DNA of 64,000 bases, from positions 62,001-126,000 of the forward strand of contig SFEG01000001.1 in NCBI GenBank assembly GCA_004558025.1, given 5' to 3'. A program made the translations under genes and the position numbers. This document shows, in pieces, positions 52,720-61,242 of the stretch (within the stretch, counting starts at the first letter, position 1; each line of letters opens with the position of its first letter). A model generated the notes under the pieces. The model had not been told where the DNA came from. It saw nothing but the letters and a program-made list of their open reading frames with translations, and did no database searches. Source of the DNA: Clostridiales bacterium. Its GTDB lineage: Bacteria > Bacillota > Clostridia > Oscillospirales > Oscillospiraceae.

Positions 52720-54759
52720 TTATTCTTCGACTATATCGCCTTTGGCTTCTCCGGTGGTGGACACTTCGTAGACAAGTGCGTCCTCGCCGTTATCCTCGAC
52801 CTCGGGAACCTCCTCGACCTCAGCGGCCGCCGGCTCGGCAAGTGCGCGGATGGACAGGGATATCTTGTGATTCTCGGTATCGATAGCGGTGATCTTTGCC
52901 TCGACGACATCACCGACGGACAGAACCTCTTCGGGCTTGCCGATGCGGCGGTTTGCGATCTGAGAGATGTGGATCAGGCCGTCAACGCCGGGCAGAACCT
53001 CAGCAAATGCGCCGAAGGTCATAAGCTTTACTATCTTGACCTCGGCGGTATCGCCGACACTGTAGTTGGTGGTGAACTTGACCCAGGGATTCTCGTTGGG
53101 ATCCTTATAGCCGAGGGAGATCTTTTTCTTCTCCTTGTCGAAGTTTATGACATAAACGTCGACCTCATCGCCGATATTGAATACCTCTGCGGGGTTCTTG
53201 ATGCGGCTCCAGCTCATCTCGGAGACGTGAACCATACCGTCGATGCCGCCGATGTCGACAAATGCGCCGTAGCTGGTCATGGACTTGACTACACCGTGGT
53301 ACTTATTGCCGACCTCCATCTCGTTCCAAATGGCCTCTGCCTTCTCGCGGCGCTCTTTCTGAGCGACGGCACGGACGGAGCCGACGACGCGCTTGCGGCT
53401 GCGGTTGACCTCGGTGATCTTAACGCGAACCTTCTGCTTGAGCATCTGATTCATATCCGCTTCCTTGGGCAGGCCGGACTGAGAAGCGGGAACGAAGACG
53501 CGAACGCCCTTGACATTGACGACTACGCCGCCCTTATTGATCTCGGTAACGGTGCCTTCGAGGAACTCGCCGCTCTCGACAGCTTCCTCGACCATGGTCC
53601 AGCTCTTAGCTGCGTCAAGACGCTTCTTGGAGAGCATAACGGTGCCTTCGACATCGTTAACGCGGACAACGACTGCTTCGATGGTATCGCCGACCTTGAC
53701 AGCGTCTTCGACTTTGATGCCGTCATCGGTGAACTCGGTGGTGGGAATGAAGCCAGAGTACTTGGTGCCGATATCGACACTGACTTCAGTGCCGGTAATG
53801 GCAACGACGATGCCGGTTACCTTATCTCCATTATATATAGTCTTGATGGATTCCTCCAGCATTTCGTCGAAGGACATCTCCTTCTCTTCTGCTGCAGCAG
53901 CATCAATTTTGATTTCTTCGCTCATCTTGTTACTTACCTCCTTAATTATCCACGCAGGCGTGGACGCTCCTGCCGTGACGCCGACGGTACAGGCATCTTT
54001 GAGCCTGTCCATATCCAATTCACCGACATTTTCAATAAACTGAACATTCGGGCAAAGCTCGGAGCATATCACCGAAAGGTGAACGCTGTTGGCGCTGTGT
54101 TTGCCGCCTATGACGACCATTGCATCGCACTCTGCCGCCAATTTTGCGGCTTCTTCCTGACGCATGGATGTTGCACCGCATATTGTATCAAAGATTTGAA
54201 GATTTGTACATCTTTTTTTTAAGAAACTTGCACATTCGGTAAAATTACTACGAGTTTGGGTCGTTTGGACTACCATCGTTATCGGTTTATCCAACAATTC
54301 GCCGAATTTTCCGTACCACGAGTCTAATTCTGCGGCATTTTCGCATATTACACAGTCGCCGCACCAGCCCTTGACCGCCTCGACCTCGGGGTGGCCGTGC
54401 ATGCCTATTATGACGACGAAACGCCCCTCGCCGTGCGCCCGGCTCACGAGCTCGTGTATGCGCTTTACCTTCGGGCAGGTAGCATCGGTTATCTTCGCTC
54501 CCCTGCTCTCGAGCTGCTCATGCACGGCCTTTGACACGCCGTGCGAGCGTATCATGACGCGTGCGCCCTGCGGCAGCTCGTCGGGAGAAGCGATCACCCG
54601 CAGCCCCTCGTTTTCAAAACGGCGCACAACATCGTCATTGTGTATGAGCTGACCGAGCGAGTACGCGCCGCCGGCCTCAAGGAGCTTTTGCGCCATGTCT
54701 ACCGAGCGGCTCACACCGAAGCAGAAGCCCGCACTTTTTGCTATAATGAAGCTTTTCAT
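52720..54759 (-). CDS. IspH (HMBPP reductase) fused to ribosomal protein S1
   Basis: One 679-residue polypeptide carries two known proteins. Residues 1-280 are IspH, the last MEP enzyme, which reduces HMBPP to IPP/DMAPP at a [4Fe-4S] cluster; cluster ligands are C13 (GFCFG), C95 (DATCPKV) and C194 (DTICGAT). A charged linker (about 283-305) leads to four S1 RNA-binding repeats (from about 310, 395, 470 and 555), which resemble the Firmicutes S1-like protein. This fusion is known in Clostridia. The reason for joining is not known. ATG overlaps the cmk stop. The acidic tail is about 45 residues long. Confidence 0.95.
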   Translation of the reverse strand: MKSFIIAKSAGFCFGVSRSVDMAQKLLEAGGAYSLGQLIHNDDVVRRFENEGLRVIASPDELPQGARVMIRSHGVSKAVHEQLESRGAKITDATCPKVKRIHELVSRAHGEGRFVVIIGMHGHPEVEAVKGWCGDCVICENAAELDSWYGKFGELLDKPITMVVQTTQTRSNFTECASFLKKRCTNLQIFDTICGATSMRQEEAAKLAAECDAMVVIGGKHSANSVHLSVICSELCPNVQFIENVGELDMDRLKDACTVGVTAGASTPAWIIKEVSNKMSEEIKIDAAAAEEKEMSFDEMLEESIKTIYNGDKVTGIVVAITGTEVSVDIGTKYSGFIPTTEFTDDGIKVEDAVKVGDTIEAVVVRVNDVEGTVMLSKKRLDAAKSWTMVEEAVESGEFLEGTVTEINKGGVVVNVKGVRVFVPASQSGLPKEADMNQMLKQKVRVKITEVNRSRKRVVGSVRAVAQKERREKAEAIWNEMEVGNKYHGVVKSMTSYGAFVDIGGIDGMVHVSEMSWSRIKNPAEVFNIGDEVDVYVINFDKEKKKISLGYKDPNENPWVKFTTNYSVGDTAEVKIVKLMTFGAFAEVLPGVDGLIHISQIANRRIGKPEEVLSVGDVVEAKITAIDTENHKISLSIRALAEPAAAEVEEVPEVEDNGEDALVYEVSTTGEAKGDIVEE

Positions 54760-55445
54760 GGCCGCTCACCGATTTTTCTGCCTGTTTTGTCTGCTATGAG
54801 GCGGCACACCTCGGCGATGCTCTCTTCAAGCGTGTTGCCGCTAGTATCGAGCATAACGGCGTCATCTGCGGCCTTCAATGGTGCTGCCGCGCGTGCAGTG
54901 TCCTGCTCGTCGCGCTGCTTCATCTCCGCAAGGACTTCTTCAAACGGCTTTTCAATCCCCTTTGCGCACAGCTCCTCATAGCGGCGGTGCGCTCGGTCGG
55001 AAACATCGGCGGTAAGGAATATCTTGAGATCGGCATCTGGCAATATGACCGTACCTATATCACGGCCGTCCATGATAACGTCGTATCTTTTTGCCATATC
55101 GCGCTGCATATCAACGAGGAAGGCTCTTACCTCGGGTATTGCCGAGACCTTTGACGCAAGCATGGATACCTCCGGCAGGCGTATGTCCCGGGAAACATCC
55201 TTGCCGTCAAGATACATATGCTGCTCGCCGGCAGCATTGTATTTCAGATCGATCTTAAGCTCGGGCAGCATCGCTATAACGGCCGCCTTATCGTCAAGGC
55301 TCACGCCGTGCGTTTTGGATGCAAGCCCGATCGTTCTGTATATAGCGCCCGTATCGACGTATATAAAGCCGAACATTTCGGCCGCCCTTCGGGATATTGT
55401 GCTCTTCCCGGCGCCGGACGGGCCGTCGATGGCTATTGATATCAT
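54756..55445 (-). CDS. cmk: Cytidylate kinase
   Basis: It phosphorylates CMP and dCMP. The 229 residues contain the P-loop GPSGAGKST (8-16), VDTGAIYR, the substrate segment SMLASKVSAIPEVR, and DGRDIGTVILP with its Asp-Arg pair, and FLTADVSDRAHRRYEEL (lid). ATG 55445 has AAGGATGGA upstream; the 40-codon extension has no ribosome site. It lies between the flavoprotein and ispH-S1 genes; plsC, sometimes found here, is absent. Confidence 0.96.
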   Translation of the reverse strand: MISIAIDGPSGAGKSTISRRAAEMFGFIYVDTGAIYRTIGLASKTHGVSLDDKAAVIAMLPELKIDLKYNAAGEQHMYLDGKDVSRDIRLPEVSMLASKVSAIPEVRAFLVDMQRDMAKRYDVIMDGRDIGTVILPDADLKIFLTADVSDRAHRRYEELCAKGIEKPFEEVLAEMKQRDEQDTARAAAPLKAADDAVMLDTSGNTLEESIAEVCRLIADKTGRKIGERP

Positions 55446-55458
55446 AGCGTATCCATCC

Positions 55459-56688
55459 TTATAAAGAGTTTGCGGCAACAAATGCCGTTGACCACGCGAT
55501 TTGAAGGTTAAAGCCGCCTGTGTACGCGTCAAGATCCATGACTTCTCCGGCAAAATACAGTCCACTTACGAGCTTTGACTCCATTGTGCGCGGGTTTATC
55601 TCCTTTGTTGAAACGCCGCCTGAGGTAACTATCGCCTCATCAATGGGGCGAGGACCGGAGACGGATACTGGGAATTCCTTAAAAAGCTTCAAAAGCTCAT
55701 GGCGCTGCTGGCGAGTTATGGAGTTCACCTTTTCCTCCGGCGGAATGCCGGACAGCTCAACGAGAACGGGTATCATCGTTTTGCCTGCAAGATCGCACAG
55801 CGAATTTGCAAAGTCGCGGTTTGCGTACTTTTCAAAGTCGCGCAGGAGCCTCGCGTCGAGCTTTTTCTCGTCGAGCGCGGGCTTGAGGTCTATGCTCAGC
55901 CGGTATTTCGACTTGCCGAAATTGCGCATATGCGAGCTTGCCGATAAGACCAGCGGACCCGATACCCCGAAGTGTGTAAACAGCATTTCTCCGAGCTCGC
56001 GGAATATAAGCTTATCGTCCTCATATGCCGAGAGCGTCACGTTTTTGAGCGAAAAGCCCTGCATCCTGGCGCAGTATTCGTCGTCGCTTTCCAGCGGAAC
56101 AAGCGACGGATGGCACGGCACTATGCTGTGCCCCAGCTCCTGCGCCATTTTATATCCCGATCCGGTCGAGCCCGTGAGTGGATACGACAGGCCGCCCGTA
56201 CATATGATGGCGGCACGGCATTCTATTATGCCGGACTCAGTTTTAACTCCGCAGACTGCGCCGTTTTCGCAGATTATATGCTTTGCGCTCTCGCGTATGC
56301 GGCGAACGCCGTTGCGCTCGATATTCCGTGTCAAAGTTCCTGCAACATCGTTTGCATTGTCCGAAACCGGGAACACCCTGTTCCCGCGCTCGGTTTTGAG
56401 CGGCAGTCCGAGCGACTCGAAAAACTGCATCGTATCGCGCGGTGGGAATCTGTTGAGCGCGCTGTATAAAAACTTCCCGTCTCCGGGTATATTGCTGAGA
56501 AAATCCTTTATATCGCAGTTGTTTGTAACATTGCAGCGTCCTTTGCCGGTTATGCGCACCTTGCGGCCGAGCAGTTTGTTCTGCTCAAGCAGGATAACAT
56601 CAAGCCCGCGCTGCGAGGCAATGAGGCTGCACATCATTCCGGCGGCGCCTCCGCCGATGATAACTGCGTCGGCACTGAGTTTCGTCAT
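55459..56688 (-). CDS. HI0933-family FAD-dependent flavoprotein
   Basis: A 409-residue flavoprotein of the YhiN/HI0933 group. FAD binding is shown by the N-terminal VIIGGGAAGMMCSLIA, LLEQNKLLGRKVRITGKGRCNVTN and the C-terminal GLYFAGEVMDLDAYTGGFNLQIAWSTAF (in parts). The natural substrate is not established; some are labelled aminoacetone oxidases. The gene overlaps rpiR by 4 bp and is followed by cmk, an order common in Clostridia. Confidence 0.9.
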   Translation of the reverse strand: MTKLSADAVIIGGGAAGMMCSLIASQRGLDVILLEQNKLLGRKVRITGKGRCNVTNNCDIKDFLSNIPGDGKFLYSALNRFPPRDTMQFFESLGLPLKTERGNRVFPVSDNANDVAGTLTRNIERNGVRRIRESAKHIICENGAVCGVKTESGIIECRAAIICTGGLSYPLTGSTGSGYKMAQELGHSIVPCHPSLVPLESDDEYCARMQGFSLKNVTLSAYEDDKLIFRELGEMLFTHFGVSGPLVLSASSHMRNFGKSKYRLSIDLKPALDEKKLDARLLRDFEKYANRDFANSLCDLAGKTMIPVLVELSGIPPEEKVNSITRQQRHELLKLFKEFPVSVSGPRPIDEAIVTSGGVSTKEINPRTMESKLVSGLYFAGEVMDLDAYTGGFNLQIAWSTAFVAANSL

Positions 56689-57560
56689 ATCGTACCGCCG
56701 CGCTCGGTCTGTTCATAGACCTTATTTTCAGACCAGATAGTCTCGAGCCGCTCAAAGGTTTGCGACAGGTTTTCCTTATTCTTTATGCCGACGGCTATGA
56801 CTATCGCGTTAATGAGACTCATCGGGGCCACCAGCGAGTCGAGGAACGACACCATATCGCTCTTTGCGTGCAGACAGACGTCGGCTATGCCGTTTAACGG
56901 CGAAGCGGGGCCGTCGGTTATGGCCGCGGTCATTGCGCCCATCTTTTTAGCAAACTCCATCGCGTCAAGAGTATGGCTCGAGTAGCGCGGAAAGCTTATC
57001 GCGATAAACAGGTCGCCCTCACCTATTCTGATTATCTGTTCAAAGACCTCGCTTGCAACAGTATCGTGAATGACGTTTACATTACTGCGAAGAAGGTTCA
57101 AATACAGACCGAGGAAGGTCGCCAGTGAGGTCGAGGTGCGCATGCCGACAATGTAGATATTTTTTGCTTCGTTGATCGAGTCGACAAATTTGTTGAAGCT
57201 CTCCTGCTCGAGCACCTCAAGCGTCGCCTGAAGATTCTGAATATCGCTGCCGATTATCGAGCGGGCGATATCATTATCGTCTATCATGCTTTTTGCCACC
57301 TCAATGCGCTGCACGGAGGTAAGGCGATTTCTGATCATTTCCTGCAGCGACTTGCGCATGCTGGGATATCCGTCATAGCCGAGCTCGGCGGCAAAGCGAA
57401 CGACAGTGGATTCGCTCACGCCGACTATCTTGCCGAGCCTGCCGGCCGTCATGAATGCGGCCTTATCGTAATTGTTCAAAATATATTTTGCAATGATTCG
57501 CTGACCTTTTGAAAACTGGTTGCTGCCCTTTGAAAGTGCTTTTAGAAGATCGTTTTCCAT
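56685..57560 (-). CDS. RpiR/MurR-family transcriptional regulator
   Basis: The 291-residue regulator has an N-terminal helix-turn-helix (about 1-80; FMTAGRLGKIVGVSESTVVRFAAELGYDGY in parts) and a C-terminal SIS domain (about 120-255; IYIVGMRTSTSLATFLG, FIAISFPRYSSHTLDAM) that binds sugar phosphates. ATG 57560 is chosen by GGAGA eight bases upstream; 32 upstream codons are open. The next genes (flavoprotein, cmk) are not sugar genes, so its target is unknown; a palindrome lies upstream (57613-57637). Confidence 0.85.
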   Translation of the reverse strand: MENDLLKALSKGSNQFSKGQRIIAKYILNNYDKAAFMTAGRLGKIVGVSESTVVRFAAELGYDGYPSMRKSLQEMIRNRLTSVQRIEVAKSMIDDNDIARSIIGSDIQNLQATLEVLEQESFNKFVDSINEAKNIYIVGMRTSTSLATFLGLYLNLLRSNVNVIHDTVASEVFEQIIRIGEGDLFIAISFPRYSSHTLDAMEFAKKMGAMTAAITDGPASPLNGIADVCLHAKSDMVSFLDSLVAPMSLINAIVIAVGIKNKENLSQTFERLETIWSENKVYEQTERGGTI

Positions 57561-57612
57561 TCTAGTCATCTCCATGTTAAAACATACGCTATATTCTACT
57601 TTCAATTCGCGC

Positions 57613-57676
57613 AAATTGCAATAGCATTTTGCAATTTTTTTACCCCAAACTTGCAAATAAGCTCAAGTTCGGGGTA
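57613..57676. repeat. Two inverted repeats upstream of the rpiR gene
   Basis: AAATTGCAA (57613-57621) and TTGCAATTT (57629-57637) form a perfect 9-bp palindrome with a 7-base centre. A second, 13-bp hairpin with one mismatch (57641-57653 with 57664-57676, CCCC..GGGG base) follows. The first could be an RpiR operator, the second a weak terminator of the rluB transcript. Both lack a standard U-tract in the minus direction. Confidence 0.45.
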
Positions 57677-57709
57677 TGTAAGTAAAAGTTTTTAAGTTTT
57701 GAAGCTTCA

Positions 57710-58417
57710 TTAAGTCATCAAATCTTGCAATTCATCCTCTGTGAGATATCTCCACTGCCCAGGCTTGAGATCGCCGACGGAAAGCGAGCCCTCGGACACA
57801 CGCTTGAGCTTTGTGAGCTTGAGCCCTGCGCAGTCGCACATTTTTCTTATCTGGCGGTTTCGGCCCTCATGGATGCGGATTGACAGCTGCGTATAATCCT
57901 CGTCCGATCTTATGATCTTAACCTCGGCCGGGCTTATTCTGTACCCGTCTATAACGAGCGGACTTTCAAGCACCTTGAGCGCAGTTTCGCTGAGTTTTCC
58001 CTTGACCCATGCATAATAGGTCTTATCCGTCTGCGACGAGGGGTGCATGAGGCGGTTTGCAAATTTACCGTCGTCGGTCATGATAAGAAGCCCCTCGGAA
58101 TACATATCGAGCCTTCCCACGGGGTATAAACGAACGCCGATGTCCTTAACAAGCTCGCTGACGCAGCGCCGGTTCTTTTCGTCCTTGAGAGTCGTGACAT
58201 AGCCGCGCGGCTTATACAGCATTATGTACGTTCGCTCGGCAGGCTCTGCCAAAAGCCTGCCTTCAACGAAGATAATGTCAGTTTCGGGGTCGGCACTGTC
58301 GCCGATTAAGGCCGGGATACCGTTTACGGTAACCTTGCCTGCTTTTATCAGCTCCTCGCTTCTTCGGCGCGACGCCATTCCTGCGGCGGATATAAGTTTT
58401 TGAAGACGCTGCCTCAT
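57710..58417 (-). CDS. rluB: RluB/RsuA-family rRNA pseudouridine synthase
   Basis: The 235-residue enzyme has an N-terminal S4 domain (1-60; LQKLISAAGMASRRRSEELI) and a synthase domain with the catalytic Asp in GRLDMYSEGLLIMTDDG, KPRGYVTT and the ending RNRQIRKMCDCAGLKLTKLKRVSEG in parts. It probably modifies U2605 of 23S rRNA, by similarity to RluB. ATG overlaps the dacF stop (ATGA). Placement after scpAB and the spore genes matches Bacillus (scpA-scpB-ypuG region). Confidence 0.92.
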   Translation of the reverse strand: MRQRLQKLISAAGMASRRRSEELIKAGKVTVNGIPALIGDSADPETDIIFVEGRLLAEPAERTYIMLYKPRGYVTTLKDEKNRRCVSELVKDIGVRLYPVGRLDMYSEGLLIMTDDGKFANRLMHPSSQTDKTYYAWVKGKLSETALKVLESPLVIDGYRISPAEVKIIRSDEDYTQLSIRIHEGRNRQIRKMCDCAGLKLTKLKRVSEGSLSVGDLKPGQWRYLTEDELQDLMT

Positions 58418-59553
58418 TTTGCCTCTCCTTCAATGTAATACGGTCTGATGGCCGTGTCAAATATTCTGAATATGCGCTCATACGGGGTCAGCCTCTGGGC
58501 GGGATCGACTTTTACGTCTTTAGTATAAACCAAATCCTCCTGAGCCGCAAGAGAGCCGTTTATAAATATGCTCAGCGAGCCTACCTTTTCCCCCTCTATG
58601 CCGCCGGCGAACAGCACTCGCGGCGCTTCGAGCTTAACATCGACATCATCACCCACACCGATGAGTAGCTTAATCTCGTTTTCGGGCACAGCCTCGGCGG
58701 CGCTCGCGGCAGCCGAAGCGACATCGAGCGAAAGCTTGAAGCTGTCGGCGCTGTAAGAAACTATACGATTTTCCGAAAACGCCTTATCCAGCAGATATTT
58801 GTGATCGTTCCAATCGTCAGGCGCGCTGAGCGTCACGCATATAAGGCGCATGCCGCCTCTCTCCGCGCAGCTGACAAGCGTTCTCCCTGCCGATACGGTA
58901 TAGCCGGTTTTTACTCCTATGCAGCCCTCATACTCGCGCAGCAGACGGTTGTGGTTATAATACGTCACGCCCTTTATGATGGCGCAGTTTGCAGATACGA
59001 TGCTCTTAAACGTATCGTTTTCCATACAATAAGCCGTTAGCCGCGCCATATCACGGGCGGTTGAATAGTGCCCCTCATCGTCAAGCCCGTGGGGGTTGCG
59101 GAAGGACGTGTCTTCAAGGCCGAGCTCCCGTGCCTTTTCGTTCATTTTTTCAGCAAAGCTTATCTCGTCGCCGCAGAGCGTGCACGCCAGGGCGGCCGCG
59201 GCGTCGTTGCCGGAATTGAGCATCATGCCGTACAGAAGCTCGCGCACAGTGTAGCTTTGGCCGGGATTTGCATACATGCTCGAGCCCTCAATGGCGCTCC
59301 ATTCTGGTTTAATGACTATTTTGTCGTTGAGATCGGCGTTTTCAATGGCAACAATAGCCGTCATGATCTTTGTTATGCTGGCGATGAGCATGCGCTCGTC
59401 CGCGTTTTTTTCAAACAGCACATCGCCAGTATCAGCGCACAGGACTATAGCACTGTGTGCCGACAGCTCGTGCTCCTCATCGGCAAGAGCCGAAAATGGC
59501 AGCAGCGAGATTGCGCAGGCAGCAGCGATAACGGCTGAAATGATTTTCTTCAT
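58414..59553 (-). CDS. D-alanyl-D-alanine carboxypeptidase (S11 family, DacF/DacB-like)
   Basis: A 379-residue secreted penicillin-binding protein that trims peptidoglycan stem peptides. Signal peptide 1-24 (cut after SALA), then SITK (S59-K62), SGN (114-116) and KTG (215-217) form the active site, followed by a C-terminal PBP5-type beta domain (about 265-379) with amphipathic ending. The context with gerW, scpAB and rluB is like the dacF/dacB spore cortex genes. ATG 59553 has AAAGGTGG upstream, inside a hairpin (59557-59588) that may control translation. Confidence 0.92.
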   Translation of the reverse strand: MKKIISAVIAAACAISLLPFSALADEEHELSAHSAIVLCADTGDVLFEKNADERMLIASITKIMTAIVAIENADLNDKIVIKPEWSAIEGSSMYANPGQSYTVRELLYGMMLNSGNDAAAALACTLCGDEISFAEKMNEKARELGLEDTSFRNPHGLDDEGHYSTARDMARLTAYCMENDTFKSIVSANCAIIKGVTYYNHNRLLREYEGCIGVKTGYTVSAGRTLVSCAERGGMRLICVTLSAPDDWNDHKYLLDKAFSENRIVSYSADSFKLSLDVASAAASAAEAVPENEIKLLIGVGDDVDVKLEAPRVLFAGGIEGEKVGSLSIFINGSLAAQEDLVYTKDVKVDPAQRLTPYERIFRIFDTAIRPYYIEGEAK

Positions 59554-59556
59554 CAA

Positions 59557-59588
59557 AATAAGCACCACCTTTCATGGCAGTGCTTATT
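59557..59588 (-). promoter_or_regulatory. Hairpin over the dacF ribosome binding site
   Basis: AATAAGCAC (59588-59580 on the minus strand) pairs perfectly with GTGCTTATT (59565-59557). The loop (14 bases) carries GAAAGGTG, the dacF ribosome site, and the 3' arm ends 3 bases before the ATG, followed by TTTTG. It could be a weak terminator after gerW or a translational control element. Confidence 0.5.
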
Positions 59589-59625
59589 ATTGACGAAATG
59601 AAGTTATTTTAATCGGCTTTCTTAT

Positions 59626-60003
59626 TTAATCATTTTTCCTATTAGTGTTTGCGATGCTTTCTATTTTATCCATGACATCGGGCACCATGTCGATGATCCT
59701 GTCAACGCCGTTTTTTGCCGGGGGCGCGACGTTTATCATACGCACGCCGTCGTCCTTGACCACGAGAAAGCCTATAGGCTCGATCTTAACGGCAGCCGCG
59801 CTGCCGCCGCCGTAGCCCTGCTTGCTACCGCCGAGCGAGTCTCCGCCCGCGCCGCCGAAGCCGAAGCTCAGCTTCGATACGGGAATAATGGTCTGCCCGT
59901 CGGGCGTGACTATAGGCTCGCCGACGATGTTGTTTACCTCAACAAGATCCTTGATGCTGCTCATGGTCGACTGCATCATTTCGCTCAGTTTGTTGTTCTC
60001 CAT
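59626..60003 (-). CDS. gerW: GerW-family sporulation protein (YtfJ)
   Basis: A 125-residue protein matching YtfJ/GerW: ending with VEPIGFLVV-like IEPIGFLVVKDDGVRMI, a Gly/Ser-rich centre (GFGGAGGDSLGGSKQGYGGGS) and GEPIVTPDGQTIIPVSKLSFGF. In Bacillus it is made in the forespore and needed for some germination receptors' cortex lysis effects. ATG 60003 has AAAGGGTGG upstream. Its first 65 bp overlap the end of the DUF2953 gene in another frame. Expression time is inferred from the family. Confidence 0.92.
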   Translation of the reverse strand: MENNKLSEMMQSTMSSIKDLVEVNNIVGEPIVTPDGQTIIPVSKLSFGFGGAGGDSLGGSKQGYGGGSAAAVKIEPIGFLVVKDDGVRMINVAPPAKNGVDRIIDMVPDVMDKIESIANTNRKND

Positions 60004-60619
60004 TGCGTGCCACCCTTTCACGGATACGCCGTATCCTGTTTTTTATCAGAATTTTCGAAAATCCAAAGCCTGCGGCAAACCCCAGCGCCAGTATGGTTCC
60101 CACCCGCACAGATGCGGACAGCTCAAACGAGGCACCGCTCTCACCGCCGTTCATATCAAGGCCGATATATATTTCCTTTTCTTTTACTCGGAACTCGCTT
60201 TCAAAAAACGGTATCGTTGAGCCCACAAAGCCGTTTACGGCGTTATAGCGCATGACGGCATCATACGGGTCGGGCGCGGATATGACCGCACTGAGCCTTA
60301 TAAGGTCAAAATACACGCCGTTTTTTAAGCGCCTGAGCGCGCTCAGTGCTACCCTTGCAAGCTCAAGCCAGTCATTTAACGAAAAATCGAGTGAAAAGCT
60401 TTTTTCCGGCTTTTCCTCTTTTTCAGCATCCGCCTCTGTCGACTCTTCAGGCTCGGGCTTCGGCTTTTTCTCCTTTGGAGGATACAGGCTGAGCTTATAA
60501 AACCACGCATGCGCCGAGGCCGTGAAATTTCCATCGGCATATGATGCATACACGCCAATCGGAATTAGCATGACGGCGGTCAGAAGTATTAAGATGATAA
60601 TAAGCGCTGTCAAGCGCAT
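59939..60619 (-). CDS. DUF2953 membrane-anchored protein (YtfI-like)
   Basis: A 226-residue protein: membrane helix at the N-terminus (about 5-25), then LSLYPPKEKKPKPEPEES, a long charged stretch, and the DUF2953 core (YDAVMRYNAVNGFVGSTIPF, SASVRVGTILALGFAAGFGFSKILI with a second membrane helix about 170-190). It is regularly found just ahead of gerW in spore-formers; the function is unknown. The reading frame runs 65 bp into gerW; the last 25 residues (rich in Gln and Asn) look unlike family sequence and may not be conserved. Start ATG 60619 with weak GGGGTG. Confidence 0.8.
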   Translation of the reverse strand: MRLTALIIILILLTAVMLIPIGVYASYADGNFTASAHAWFYKLSLYPPKEKKPKPEPEESTEADAEKEEKPEKSFSLDFSLNDWLELARVALSALRRLKNGVYFDLIRLSAVISAPDPYDAVMRYNAVNGFVGSTIPFFESEFRVKEKEIYIGLDMNGGESGASFELSASVRVGTILALGFAAGFGFSKILIKNRIRRIRERVARNGEQQTERNDAVDHEQHQGSC

Positions 60620-60631
60620 CACCCCGAAGAC

Positions 60632-61234
60632 TTATTTGAGCTCCTCCATCTGGAGCTGGTTATTGCCGACTGTGCTGAGCTTTTCAATAGCGTCCTCAAG
60701 CTTTTTGACCCCGTCACCGGAGCTTATGTCTGGAAGCTCAGGGAGCTCCTCAAGCTTACTGACGCCCATGGTGCGCAGAAAAACGTCCGTTGTGCGCAAA
60801 AGAGATGGTCTGCCCGGGACGTCGAGCTTGCCGCAGCGCTCAATAAGGCCGCGGTCTATGAGCACTCCGACAGTATAAGAGCTGTCAACTCCGCGCACCT
60901 GGTCGATATACGCCCTCGTGACGGGCTGAAAATACGCAACGACGGCAAGCGTTTCGAGCGCCGGCTGCGAGAGCATCGGAGGCTTGCGCTGCTCAAGCGT
61001 TTTGCTTATCACCGCGGCATACTCCGGCGATGAGCACATCTGCAGCTTATTATCGAGCGTGAGTATGCGCATCCCGCGCATGCCGAAGCTGTACTCATCC
61101 GCAAGCTCCTTTGCCGCTGCCCAAACCGCCTCCTCCTCGACCTCGAGAATGAGCGATATGCGCGCGGCGGGAACCGGCTCACCCGCTGCAAAAAGTATTG
61201 CCTCAACGGCTGCCTTTATATTCTCTGTTTCCAT
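60632..61234 (-). CDS. scpB: Segregation and condensation protein B
   Basis: ScpB (200 residues) is the winged-helix kite subunit of the SMC-ScpAB condensin that compacts and segregates chromosomes. Visible: VEAILFAAGEPVPAARI, LSQPALETLAVVAYFQPVTRAYIDQVRGVDS in parts, and LIERCGKLDVPGRPSLLRTTDVFL. It follows scpA by 8 bp. Confidence 0.97.
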   Translation of the reverse strand: METENIKAAVEAILFAAGEPVPAARISLILEVEEEAVWAAAKELADEYSFGMRGMRILTLDNKLQMCSSPEYAAVISKTLEQRKPPMLSQPALETLAVVAYFQPVTRAYIDQVRGVDSSYTVGVLIDRGLIERCGKLDVPGRPSLLRTTDVFLRTMGVSKLEELPELPDISSGDGVKKLEDAIEKLSTVGNNQLQMEELK

Positions 61235-61242
61235 TACTGATC

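Noticed and set aside
52867..54222. 451-codon open frame on the plus strand opposite ispH-S1
   Set aside because: It is the antisense shadow of strongly conserved S1 repeats; repetitive Asp/Leu-rich composition, no ribosome site and no known domain.
55520..56740. 406-codon plus-strand frame opposite the HI0933 flavoprotein
   Set aside because: Ser/Arg-rich translation typical of antisense reading of a GC-rich gene; the minus-strand frame has clear FAD motifs.
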